The notes under the pieces were generated by a model. That model saw nothing but the letters and a program-made list of their open reading frames with translations. It was not told the DNA's origin and searched no databases. Positions 7,499 to 15,945 of a stretch of DNA of 36,181 nucleotides are shown here, one piece after another. Source of the stretch: a virus. The stretch covers positions 1 to 36,181 of the IMG/VR virus record IMGVR_UViG_3300034119_000303; one strand, 5' to 3'. Each line of letters starts with the position of its first letter. Position 1 is the stretch's first letter. The position numbers were made by a program, and so were the translations under genes.

Positions 7499-7500
7499 AA

Positions 7501-7839
7501 CTATACTTTTTTAACTCTTCTTCCCATACCTACTCTAGACTTCTCAGCTTTCTTAGCAGCTAGTTTAGAAGGAGTTAGTTCATACTTAGTCTTTGGTGTA
7601 TCCTTAGATACTTTTCTTGTAGGCCGGCAGTATTCATTTTTACCACCGGCACCACAAGGTTTTCCAGATTTTGTATCTTGCCACTTCTCTGCTTGCCATC
7701 TTTTAAGTTCAGTTCCTTTACTAGTCTTCCTTACAGTACCAGATGCTTTACGGCATTTGGCAATAGCTTGAGAAGCCCTTGCTGAAGGGAACACAGCGTA
7801 CTGTGCTTTTACTTTACTATAACAAGCATCTTTAGGCAT
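7501..7839 (-). CDS. DUF5872-like small basic protein
   Basis: A 112-residue basic protein. It opens with MPKDACYSKVKAQYAVFPSA and has LKRWQAEKWQDTKSGKPCG then EYCRPTRKVSKDTPKT. This order of motifs fits, as I recall, DUF5872, a small family shared by phages and giant viruses of algae. Four cysteines are spaced as C6, C29 and two in the central segment and may bind metal. Its ATG overlaps the stop of the gene before it (TAATG), so translation is probably coupled. Role unknown; location and charge suggest a virion or DNA-associated protein. Confidence 0.8.
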   Translation of the reverse strand: MPKDACYSKVKAQYAVFPSARASQAIAKCRKASGTVRKTSKGTELKRWQAEKWQDTKSGKPCGAGGKNEYCRPTRKVSKDTPKTKYELTPSKLAAKKAEKSRVGMGRRVKKV

Positions 7840-9065
7840 TATCCTTTTTTAGGTCTTGCAACCGGTTTATTAGTACCACCTGATCTTCCTTTAGCTATTT
7901 TTTGTACAACAGCTTTAACACTTAAGCTGTGCTTAACACCTTTACTACCAGCTTTTTTATCAGCTTGTAATTTAGCATTAGGATTTACCATCCCTCCTGT
8001 TTTATATTTCATAATTCCTCCTTTTTTCATTTTTGCTACATTTTCTTGGTCTTTCTCTGCTCTTCTTTCTTCTCTTCTAATATCTCTTTCTTCTCTTCTT
8101 TCTGCTCTATCTGCTCTTCTTTCAATTTTTCTTTCAAGTCTTGTTTTCTTCTCTTCTGGTGCAGGAGTAGATGTATTAACACCTGCCAACTGAGTTGGTA
8201 TATTTCTAGACTCCATTAATTGTTCTGCTGCTTTTGCTGATGAAATAGTTTCCATCTTAATTAGTTCCGGCTTAGGAGCAGCTTTAGTTTCAACCTTTTT
8301 AGTTTCAACTTTTTTAGTTTCTACTTTTGGTGGAGTATAAGATTTAGGTTTACCTGTGTTTGGTTCAATCTTTACTTTACCTTTAGAAGGTACAGAAACT
8401 TTTGCTGAACCAATAGTTGTAGCCATTTTTGGTGCTTTTGGTTTTTGCGGTTCTGTTTTCTTTTTAGGTTGTGGTCTATCCAAACCTTCAACTACACCTT
8501 TAACATAAGCTGGATTTGATTTAGACGTAGATGGTTTAGATGTACTAGATTTTGAAGTACTAGGTTTTGAACTACTAGATGTAGCTTTTTTACCTTTAAT
8601 ACCAATATCAGTATAAGAACCGTATCCGCCAGCAACTCTTTGATTACCTTTAATTAAGTTACCTTTGTTGTCATATATTTTTCTAACCTTAGAATCATAT
8701 GTTCCAACATTACTTTTATATGGTGCATCATATGTTACTGTTACCTTACCGTCTTTTTTAACCACTTTTTTATTAGTAACACCAGTTAAAGGTTTAACAG
8801 GTTTTGCATCTTTAGCACTTATACTATAGTCACCTTTTGAAGTTTTAACTTTAGAACCTTTACTAGTAGAAGTTTTGCTAGTAGAAGTGTTGTTTTTAAC
8901 AGGTGTACTAGATTTTTTTGATGTAGGAGTCTTAGGACTGCTAGAAGATTTGGATTTATTTTCAGATCCAAATGGTACTATCTTACCATCAAATGGTTTG
9001 ATAGTTGGAGCAGTTTTGCTACTAGACTTTGTTTTAGACTTAGGAGCAGGTTTTTTATTTGCCAT
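7839..9065 (-). CDS. Low-complexity Lys/Ser/Thr/Pro-rich basic protein with MKKGG motif
   Basis: A 408-residue protein with very biased composition. Residues 1-80 and 160-185 are Ser/Thr/Lys repeats (TSKPSTSKSSTSKPSTSK). Residues 248-261 repeat VETKK. Residues about 305-345 form a charged Arg/Glu helix (RRADRAERREERDIRREERR). MKKGG is at 346-350, followed by MKYKTGGMVNPN, and the C-terminus is AKGRSGGTNKPVARPKKG. No folded enzyme domain is visible apart from a short possible beta segment at about 97-160. It begins the basic cluster, 12 bases after the 338-residue gene. The design, a disordered basic chain with a helical segment, fits a DNA-condensing or internal head protein, by inference only. 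Confidence 0.75.
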   Translation of the reverse strand: MANKKPAPKSKTKSSSKTAPTIKPFDGKIVPFGSENKSKSSSSPKTPTSKKSSTPVKNNTSTSKTSTSKGSKVKTSKGDYSISAKDAKPVKPLTGVTNKKVVKKDGKVTVTYDAPYKSNVGTYDSKVRKIYDNKGNLIKGNQRVAGGYGSYTDIGIKGKKATSSSSKPSTSKSSTSKPSTSKSNPAYVKGVVEGLDRPQPKKKTEPQKPKAPKMATTIGSAKVSVPSKGKVKIEPNTGKPKSYTPPKVETKKVETKKVETKAAPKPELIKMETISSAKAAEQLMESRNIPTQLAGVNTSTPAPEEKKTRLERKIERRADRAERREERDIRREERRAEKDQENVAKMKKGGIMKYKTGGMVNPNAKLQADKKAGSKGVKHSLSVKAVVQKIAKGRSGGTNKPVARPKKG

Positions 9066-9077
9066 TTTATTTTTATT

Positions 9078-10094
9078 TTATGAGTTCCAATACTTCTCAC
9101 AGGTAGTATTAAGATCTTTAAGAATATCCTCATTTAAAGGGTTTTTCAAGAACTCTACTACATCAGAAACATTTCTTCCAAGCAAGCTGTTTGTCTTAGC
9201 ATGGTAAATGAATCCATCTGCCTTATTTATAATATACTTAAAAAATACGGAATCTCTAACAATTGATTTAATTTTTAGTGTTTCCATATCCATATTTGCT
9301 GTTTCCATAAAGGATTTTGCAGCTCTTTCTTTATTGGTTTCTCCTCCTTCACCATTAATGTGTCTGTCCATATTTTCATATAACACATCAGATGGTGTAG
9401 ATTTTCTATACTGTGTACTGTTAATATCTACAACTTTTGCAATGTAGAATAACTTAGTACTGTTTTTCTCAAATAATTTCTGAAGTTCAGAAAGTGCTTT
9501 GTTACGCAGCTTCTTGTATTCAGTTCTTACCATTACTGTTTCTTCTTCTTTGTCTAAGTAAAACTTAGGTGGAACAGCTTTGGATCTTGCATCATCAAAA
9601 CTTTTAGCTACAATTGAAAAACCACCGGCCTCAATAGCATAAAGTTTAACTCTGTCAAATGGATCTTTTGGATCCAAGTATAAAGGTTCATTACCACAAG
9701 AGATTTGTATCTTATTCCAAAAATCTGTATTATCTGGTTTAAGCAATTTTACTTTATTCCAGAATTGTGGGTCATCAATTTCTATATAGTTAGCAGCAAG
9801 TTCTTTTTCTAGTTCTGCTACAGCAGTTCTGATTTGAGTAATTCTTGCTTCTCTTTCTTCTCCTTGTAGATGTTTAATCTCTGGTGAGAATTCATTTAAT
9901 CCTGTGATGTATCTGATAACACCATTTACTTCTAAGCAAGCTAGTTGCTCATTGTGTGTAACTCCATCAAATAGAGTCATACCATATTCTTCTAATCCCA
10001 TGTTAGAAGTTCTACTGTCAAAGAACGGTCTGATAGCAATTGCTGTCTTTCTTACTGAGCCCTTACCGGTCTCTACCATTGTGAAATTTTCCAT
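9078..10094 (-). CDS. Putative capsid-associated protein (338 aa)
   Basis: A 338-residue protein without recognised motifs. The N-terminal part (ETGKGSVRKTAIAIRPFFDS, then LEEYGMTLFDGVTHNEQLAC) looks beta-rich; the middle (about 85-110) is helical, and the C-terminal third contains KSIVRDSVFFKYIINKADGF and a last helix to CEKYWNS. It follows the major capsid gene after a terminator and before the basic cluster, which makes a capsid-associated or head-completion role plausible. Its leader contains TAAAAACCAACA, shared with other genes here. No enzymatic function can be assigned. Confidence 0.65.
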   Translation of the reverse strand: MENFTMVETGKGSVRKTAIAIRPFFDSRTSNMGLEEYGMTLFDGVTHNEQLACLEVNGVIRYITGLNEFSPEIKHLQGEEREARITQIRTAVAELEKELAANYIEIDDPQFWNKVKLLKPDNTDFWNKIQISCGNEPLYLDPKDPFDRVKLYAIEAGGFSIVAKSFDDARSKAVPPKFYLDKEEETVMVRTEYKKLRNKALSELQKLFEKNSTKLFYIAKVVDINSTQYRKSTPSDVLYENMDRHINGEGGETNKERAAKSFMETANMDMETLKIKSIVRDSVFFKYIINKADGFIYHAKTNSLLGRNVSDVVEFLKNPLNEDILKDLNTTCEKYWNS

Positions 10095-10140
10095 GTTTTG
10101 TTGGTTTTTATTTGTTGGTTAAATTTAATACTTTTTGTTT

Positions 10141-10169
10141 AAAAAAAAGGGAGGAGTTTCCCCCTCCCT
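10141..10169 (-). terminator. Strong terminator after the major capsid gene
   Basis: On the minus strand AGGGAGG pairs with CCTCCCT around a GGGAAACT loop, followed by eight T residues. It closes the head operon after the stop of the capsid gene at 10188. The plus-strand side also has a T run (GTTTTTA), so it may act weakly in both directions. Confidence 0.88.
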
Positions 10170-10187
10170 AGTTTTTATAGTGTCTGG

Positions 10188-11807
10188 TTAGAATGATCCA
10201 CCAGTGATTGGGTTTCTCATAACAATCTTCAACACTTTAGTAGGGTCTTTTACCCAGATAGCTGGCATTGTTTGAGACATCATTACACGGTACCCATTGA
10301 ATTGTCCAGAAGACTGGAATCCTTGAGTACGTCCCATGTAATCCATAGTACCATTTTGATACCACCACTTAAGTTGGTTGTCCCAAGACAATTTCAACAA
10401 GAAGATGTTATCATTAGTATTATCAGTGATATCAAAGATAATGAATGAGTATGAGCTCAATGGGAAACCATCAATGATTGGGTTCTCAATATCATTTGTA
10501 TGAACATTGTCAAATGCTGGGTTCAACACAAACTTAACATTAGCCAAGAATGGGATAACGTAAGAAGTGTAAGCAAATCCAAAGTTCAAGTCCATTCCTT
10601 TACCAGTGATTGCACCAATATCAGCAGCCTGAATTAACAAACCTGAAGATACTGCTTCTCTTTTGATAGCCTCATTTACCATACGCATACCACCCATACC
10701 TGTTTGTACAACTAGGCTACGTTTTGGATCTGGACCTTGGAACTCAACTTTACCATTGAAGAAGTTGTAGATCTCTCCACGGAACAAATCAAGTGTAAAG
10801 TTATTTTTGTTGTATACTCTTTTGAAAGAGTTATCCAACTGTTTCCAAAGACCTACAGACAATCTTACATCATCTGGACCATCTTGACGTACTCTACCAC
10901 CATGACCCCACATTAAGTAAGTTTCAATGTCAGTAGCAATTTTGCTCAAGTGAGCAGATTCCATTGTAGTTAAGAATGTTCTAGAAAGATCACCATTATC
11001 AAATGCTTTCTTTACTTTATCCTTACCTAACTTAGAAATCATATCTTCTAAAGATGTGATAGATGGATCAATGTTTTTGTCAAATGTTCTCCAGATCTCA
11101 GTTACAGGAACTGTACCATCTGCATTCATTCCACCTTTGATCATCAAGTCAGCACGGCTAGAGATTGAATAGTGTACGTGAGCTTCTGCACCACCAACAA
11201 AGTTGTAGAATTCACGGAATCCTGCTCTTGTTTGGATGTCAGAAAATCTTTCACCATACTCACCTCTTGCGGAACCTTTACGGAAAACTTTAGTTCCATT
11301 ATTTAAGTACTTGTTATCCAAGTATTTGTAGTTGTCGTTGTCTACTAATTGTACTGTATAGATGAATCCATCACCTAAAGGTAGGATATCTTCTGTAGGT
11401 ACAATGTACAATTCAGCTCCGTTGTATTTGTCATAAGTGATGATATCACCATGTCCAAACTCTCTTCTGCTTAACTTGATACGGAAAGTTGTTCCGTCAA
11501 TACCTTTGAAAGTATTGTCTGGTTCAATATCCTCAATGATGTAAGGTAAGTCTACAGACACTGGAGTCTGCCACTTATACTCACCACGAGCATTATCAAC
11601 CATAATTACATTTTTACCACCAAAGCTAGACATTTGATAAAGAGGCATTTCAACCTTTTGAGCCATAGCCCAAAGGTCTACTGGACCTAAGTCCATTGGT
11701 TCTGCATCCTTCAACATGTTCACCAAGTGGTAAGAGTCTACATGTGACGTAGCATTGTACGCGGTATCCCGTAGAAATATACCATTGTTTAAAACTGGAG
11801 TTGCCAT
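10188..11807 (-). CDS. Major capsid protein
   Basis: A 539-residue protein. It lies directly after the terminase, portal and scaffold-like genes and before a strong terminator, the standard place of a major capsid protein. Visible segments include SVDLPYIIEDIEPDNTFKGI (104-123), FREFYNFVGGAEAHVHYSIS (197-216), a long helical middle and a C-terminal beta part ending in KVLKIVMRNPITGGSF. Length fits HK97-fold capsid proteins of large phages. Arginine codons are often CGT, unlike the AGA used nearby, as in a highly expressed gene. No cleavage site is certain. Fold assignment rests on context and length, since capsid sequences diverge quickly; similarity to crAss-like capsid proteins is possible but cannot be proved here. 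Confidence 0.85.
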   Translation of the reverse strand: MATPVLNNGIFLRDTAYNATSHVDSYHLVNMLKDAEPMDLGPVDLWAMAQKVEMPLYQMSSFGGKNVIMVDNARGEYKWQTPVSVDLPYIIEDIEPDNTFKGIDGTTFRIKLSRREFGHGDIITYDKYNGAELYIVPTEDILPLGDGFIYTVQLVDNDNYKYLDNKYLNNGTKVFRKGSARGEYGERFSDIQTRAGFREFYNFVGGAEAHVHYSISSRADLMIKGGMNADGTVPVTEIWRTFDKNIDPSITSLEDMISKLGKDKVKKAFDNGDLSRTFLTTMESAHLSKIATDIETYLMWGHGGRVRQDGPDDVRLSVGLWKQLDNSFKRVYNKNNFTLDLFRGEIYNFFNGKVEFQGPDPKRSLVVQTGMGGMRMVNEAIKREAVSSGLLIQAADIGAITGKGMDLNFGFAYTSYVIPFLANVKFVLNPAFDNVHTNDIENPIIDGFPLSSYSFIIFDITDNTNDNIFLLKLSWDNQLKWWYQNGTMDYMGRTQGFQSSGQFNGYRVMMSQTMPAIWVKDPTKVLKIVMRNPITGGSF

Positions 11808-11834
11808 TTTTATATGTATTTAAATAGTTACTAA

Positions 11835-13097
11835 TTAAAATCTCTTGAACATATTTGCTCTTGGGATTGTTCTTTGTTGAGGTTTAGCGGTCCCTCTTTT
11901 TTGTTCTTCATATTCATCTGTTGAAGATGAAGAAGCAAGTTTCCTAGACTCCTCTGTCTTTAATTGTCTTACTGTTTTTTCTACAACTGCTTTGCCACCA
12001 ATCTCTTTTACTTTTGCTTTGTATCCATCTGGATCAGCAAGTAACCATAGTGCTTCAGCAATCAAGTCATGTCTTGGTTCTACAAACTGATACTTCTCTA
12101 GTAAGTGACCTAACATGTTAGTTTGTTTACCAGAAATTGAAGGATAGTTTGGTTGAACTAATCCTGAGTATAACATACTCTGAATCTTTTTATCAAGTTT
12201 AACACCACCAAGTTCACCAGCAACAAGAGTATTGTATACACTATCAGTGTAAGCTTTAGCTTGTTTTTGCTGTTGATCTTTTCTTTGTTCTTGTTCAGCT
12301 AATTGTCTTGCAACAATTTCTTCTTGCATTTTATCTAGCTTAGGTTTAAACTGATTAGCTTTTTGTTCTAGCTTACCTATGTCAGACCAATCTTCAATCT
12401 CTGCTTCAATTTCTTCAGGTGTTCCAAAGTTAGTAGCATAAAGATATTGTCTTGCAATTTCAGCTTGATCATTCTCATCTGTAGGGTCTAGATCTCTCAT
12501 CTCTTCTACATGAGCTAGAGTTCTAAATAAACCTTTAAGATCTTGTCCACCATCAGCAACATACTTTGCTGCTATCTGAAGTTCTTCTGGAAGAGAATTA
12601 AAGAATTCTTTTGGAGTATCTTCTCTAACTTTGTTTTCCCTTTCTTGGAAGTTAGCTTCAAATAACTCTCTGAAATCTTTAGTAGTGTACTCTTCTAATG
12701 GTTTATCATCATCAAAAGGAACAAGTGTGCCTTCCTCAATCATTTTGCTAGCTAATTCAGCAAGACCTGATTTATCAACCTTTGGTCTTCCTTTATTACC
12801 AGCATCTTCTTCTTGAGAAATTAATCCATCTAACTCAGCTATAGTTTCATCAACTTCTGCTTTCTTTTCTGCAGCTTCCTGTTTTTCAGCAGGAGTAGCA
12901 ACAGGATTGTCAAGGAACGCGGTATCAATGTTTTCTTTGGAGAATAAAGACTTGGGTTTATCCTCATCTTTATTTTCTGGCAACATAATGTTTTCTGCAC
13001 CAGGATTACCAAATAACTCATCAATGTTAATATCAACTTCACCTACCGTTGTGGTGTCTTTTACCTCATCATTGAGGTCTTTTGTTTCTTCACTCAT
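11835..13097 (-). CDS. Putative scaffolding protein
   Basis: A 420-residue acidic, helical protein between portal and capsid genes. The N-terminal 60 residues are very acidic and probably disordered. Residues about 70-95 (AEKQEAAEKKAEVDETIAEL) and 240-285 (with EEIVARQLAEQEQRKDQQQK) are likely coiled coils, and the C-terminus turns basic (QQRTIPRANMFKRF), typical of scaffolds whose last residues bind capsid protein. Scaffolds guide prohead assembly and leave or are cleaved before packaging. No protease motif is visible, so it does not look like a fused protease-scaffold. The leader contains ACAAAAACCAACA just before the ATG and a TGTATATTG promoter-like sequence about 24 bases upstream. Confidence 0.8.
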   Translation of the reverse strand: MSEETKDLNDEVKDTTTVGEVDINIDELFGNPGAENIMLPENKDEDKPKSLFSKENIDTAFLDNPVATPAEKQEAAEKKAEVDETIAELDGLISQEEDAGNKGRPKVDKSGLAELASKMIEEGTLVPFDDDKPLEEYTTKDFRELFEANFQERENKVREDTPKEFFNSLPEELQIAAKYVADGGQDLKGLFRTLAHVEEMRDLDPTDENDQAEIARQYLYATNFGTPEEIEAEIEDWSDIGKLEQKANQFKPKLDKMQEEIVARQLAEQEQRKDQQQKQAKAYTDSVYNTLVAGELGGVKLDKKIQSMLYSGLVQPNYPSISGKQTNMLGHLLEKYQFVEPRHDLIAEALWLLADPDGYKAKVKEIGGKAVVEKTVRQLKTEESRKLASSSSTDEYEEQKRGTAKPQQRTIPRANMFKRF

Positions 13098-13115
13098 TTG
13101 TTGTTGGTTTTTGTT

Positions 13116-13135
13116 TATAATTCAATATACAAAAT
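13116..13135 (-). promoter_or_regulatory. Putative promoter before the scaffold gene
   Basis: On the minus strand TATTTTGTATATTGAA lies about 24 bases before the ATG at 13097. It is a diverged form of the TTTTAGTATATTATA element. It sits in a 92-base gap after the portal gene and could boost scaffold and capsid transcription. Confidence 0.45.
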
Positions 13136-13189
13136 AAACTTGATAAATTTAAAAGAGGTTATATAATTTTTTGCACTATATAGCTAAAT

Positions 13190-15940
13190 CTATTTTTTCT
13201 TTTCATCTTTATTTGGCTTATCAAACTTGTTTTTGTTTTCTCTTGCTATCTGTAACTGCTTATCAGCTATCTCTCTTTGCACTTGCAGCTTTTGTCTATC
13301 TATATCAATCTTTTGATTTTCTCTATAGTTTTCATTAGTCTGCTTCTCTCTTTGTAATTGCATTTGAGATTGATATTGTTCAGTTTCTTTAATATCTTTC
13401 ATAGCATCTGCATAGTCAGACATTTGATTTTTATTGATATCCTGCATAGCACCGTATCCTGCAGATCTTATTTCAGCTACAGTAATATCTTTCTGAATCA
13501 TTTTATCATCTCTTTCAGCAGCAGCTTGAATCTCCATTTGTTTTTGTTTTTCAGCAGATGCAAGTTGTTCTTGTTGTAATTGTTGTGCTGATTGAGCTTC
13601 TTGCTGTTTAGCTTCTTGTTGTTTTTGATCAGAAGACTTAAGAGCTGTATTAACTTCTGCAATTGAATCAGCTTGAACAATCTTACCAAGATCATAAATA
13701 GATGCTCCTGTAGTGTTATTCTGCATAGCCATTTGTTTAAGCTGTTCAAGAATAGCTCTTTGGTTAGCAGTTGTGGTACAGAAAATATTAAGATCTCTCA
13801 AAAGTAAATCTGTTCCATTTATTTGAAAATTAACTTTATCATCAGCTCCTGTGATATAACTTAGTCTGGCAGATGGTTTTGTGCTATGATAGTATTGAGC
13901 AAGGTCAGTACGCATCTGATGCACTCTAGGCATTAAGTAATCACAGTGTTGAATAAAAAATACTTCTGTTTGAGCATAAGAAGCTGCAGCAGCTTGTTCT
14001 ACACCTGTGGCAGTCATTTGAGATAACTGTTGTCCCATTCTTTGCGGGTTAACTCCGATTACTTCATATGCTTGTTGCTTAAAGTGATTAGCTAACTGAA
14101 TCCTAGACATTAATCTCTCTGTCTGAGATAGATCTAGTTTTTGGAAATGTTGGAAGTTAAGAGCATTCTCAGTATTAGTTATACTAGTATCAAGAGGCAA
14201 CATCTGGAAATTCTTCATAGCTACATAAGCTTTAGCTAAGTTTCCTTTCCCCCAGTCTTCTCCTAGTGAATGTCTTGGGAGGGTATTCTGATCTAACATA
14301 ATGATAGTACCAAGTTCATCAACTAAGATGTCTGCTATTTGATTGTTAACAATGTTATACCCAATCTGATATGGCTTCATTAAGTCAAGCAAAGCAGTTG
14401 ACTTGGTATTTCTATCTGAGAATACAGCACCCTCCACTGGTAACTTACAACCATAAAGTGTGCTATCACCTTTGAATTGAAATTTAAGTGGTCCAATATG
14501 GTTCTTATCTATTCCTAAATAAATTGGTGAGAATCCTCCAGGATTGTTCATACCCCAGAATGAAGGAATGTTTGGTCCTATTTTGATTCCACCCCATGTT
14601 TCATTAATCCAGATCCAATCTATGTGTTCTCCAAATACAAGATTATCTTTTGTTTTGTTTTTAAATAATCTAGTATCATATATTGGTTTGTCTTCTACTT
14701 TATAGTCTTCAGTAATTATCTCATTAATTACTTCACCATTATCAGATATCTTAGTCAGATGTCCAATTTTGCGCTGAGATTTCCAGTATCCTGTGGTTAC
14801 TCTTAATAGATATGCTGTACCTTGGTCAAAGTAATCTTCTCCCTCAGACATAATTTGAGCAATAATATCTCCACCATCAAGTACTGATCCAGCTCTCATA
14901 GTAGTATACTGTCTATATGCAAGTGAAGGCATGTTGACATTCCACTCATGAGTTTTAGTACCATCATAGTAAGTACCATCATTTTGATAACCACCAATGA
15001 TGTAACCAGCAGATCTGATTGGATATACATTTTCAAGGGCTTCTAACTGTTCCTCTGTCATTATGTATCCATACTTATCAATTACATCTGATACAGTCAT
15101 CATATCTATTTTACCTACCCAGTTGCCTTGGGAGATATATCTAGCATCCGGAGACTTGTGATAAAATGTAAGTGGTGGATTCCATAGTTCTATATCATAA
15201 TCATCTTCCATCATACGGAAGTGCCAGAACTCTCTATCTGTAATAAGCATGTCACGGAAACCTCTTTCCTCAAGCTCATCCATTCTAAATCTTTCAACAT
15301 CTACTTTATGTTGATGGCTAGCCCACTGTTCTGCCATAGATCTGTAATCTTTTTTAAAGAACTGTTCTATTTCAGGAAGTGATTTAATATTATCAATGGA
15401 AAGTTGTTGTTGTGCTTCTTCAGAATTTGGATCCAATCCTTGCTCTAATAAAGCTGCAGTAATTTTAATTTGAGCATCTGCCATAAGAACTTCTTCTACA
15501 GCAGTTCTTTTTTGCTCAATCATTTCATTATAAGAATACTCATCTACTGCCCTGTATGTTAGCTTAGTTGTTCTTTTAGCAAATTCAGCTACAAGAACAT
15601 TAATAACATTTGGGATAATAGGATAAAACTTTAACTCAAGTGCAGAAGCATCTTCTTTAGTAAGTACTTCTACTATATCTCTATAGTCATTATCTTCTTC
15701 AACAATATAGTCTGATCTATCTATTACACCTTTTGCTAGCTTATAGTTTTTCATGAGCCTGCGGGCATTTCTGCGGATCTGTTTTAGACCATTCCATTCT
15801 AACCAGTCTAAGTTCCAAGCAGCCCACTCATCATCTTTATCTTTTTTAGCTAAAAACTGAAGTGGTTGAGTAATACTACCCATCCTATTGTGAGATGTCT
15901 TAACTCCTTTTTTTGCTTGTAAGGCATTTATAATCTGCAT
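13190..15940 (-). CDS. Portal protein
   Basis: A 916-residue protein directly downstream of TerL. Portal proteins form the dodecameric ring at the capsid vertex through which DNA passes. The central part (about 30-700) is mixed alpha/beta, with EFWHFRMMEDDYDIELWNPP and WIWINETWGGIKIGPNIPSF among its segments. The C-terminal 190 residues form a long Gln/Lys/Glu-rich coiled coil (KQQEAKQQEAQSAQQLQQEQ and on to NKFDKPNKDEKKK). The length is far above a usual siphophage portal and is like the large portals with helical extensions of crAss-like and other Bacteroidota phages. It is 5 bases from TerL. Position, size and the long C-terminal barrel-like extension make the call firm. Confidence 0.88.
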   Translation of the reverse strand: MQIINALQAKKGVKTSHNRMGSITQPLQFLAKKDKDDEWAAWNLDWLEWNGLKQIRRNARRLMKNYKLAKGVIDRSDYIVEEDNDYRDIVEVLTKEDASALELKFYPIIPNVINVLVAEFAKRTTKLTYRAVDEYSYNEMIEQKRTAVEEVLMADAQIKITAALLEQGLDPNSEEAQQQLSIDNIKSLPEIEQFFKKDYRSMAEQWASHQHKVDVERFRMDELEERGFRDMLITDREFWHFRMMEDDYDIELWNPPLTFYHKSPDARYISQGNWVGKIDMMTVSDVIDKYGYIMTEEQLEALENVYPIRSAGYIIGGYQNDGTYYDGTKTHEWNVNMPSLAYRQYTTMRAGSVLDGGDIIAQIMSEGEDYFDQGTAYLLRVTTGYWKSQRKIGHLTKISDNGEVINEIITEDYKVEDKPIYDTRLFKNKTKDNLVFGEHIDWIWINETWGGIKIGPNIPSFWGMNNPGGFSPIYLGIDKNHIGPLKFQFKGDSTLYGCKLPVEGAVFSDRNTKSTALLDLMKPYQIGYNIVNNQIADILVDELGTIIMLDQNTLPRHSLGEDWGKGNLAKAYVAMKNFQMLPLDTSITNTENALNFQHFQKLDLSQTERLMSRIQLANHFKQQAYEVIGVNPQRMGQQLSQMTATGVEQAAAASYAQTEVFFIQHCDYLMPRVHQMRTDLAQYYHSTKPSARLSYITGADDKVNFQINGTDLLLRDLNIFCTTTANQRAILEQLKQMAMQNNTTGASIYDLGKIVQADSIAEVNTALKSSDQKQQEAKQQEAQSAQQLQQEQLASAEKQKQMEIQAAAERDDKMIQKDITVAEIRSAGYGAMQDINKNQMSDYADAMKDIKETEQYQSQMQLQREKQTNENYRENQKIDIDRQKLQVQREIADKQLQIARENKNKFDKPNKDEKKK

Positions 15941-15945
15941 AATTC

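Noticed and set aside
12839-13042. Second minus-strand frames inside the scaffold and portal genes (12839-13042, 13498-13749)
   Set aside because: They are low-complexity alternative frames (Leu/Lys/Gln rich) of the acidic and coiled-coil regions and have no leader or spacing that fits a gene.
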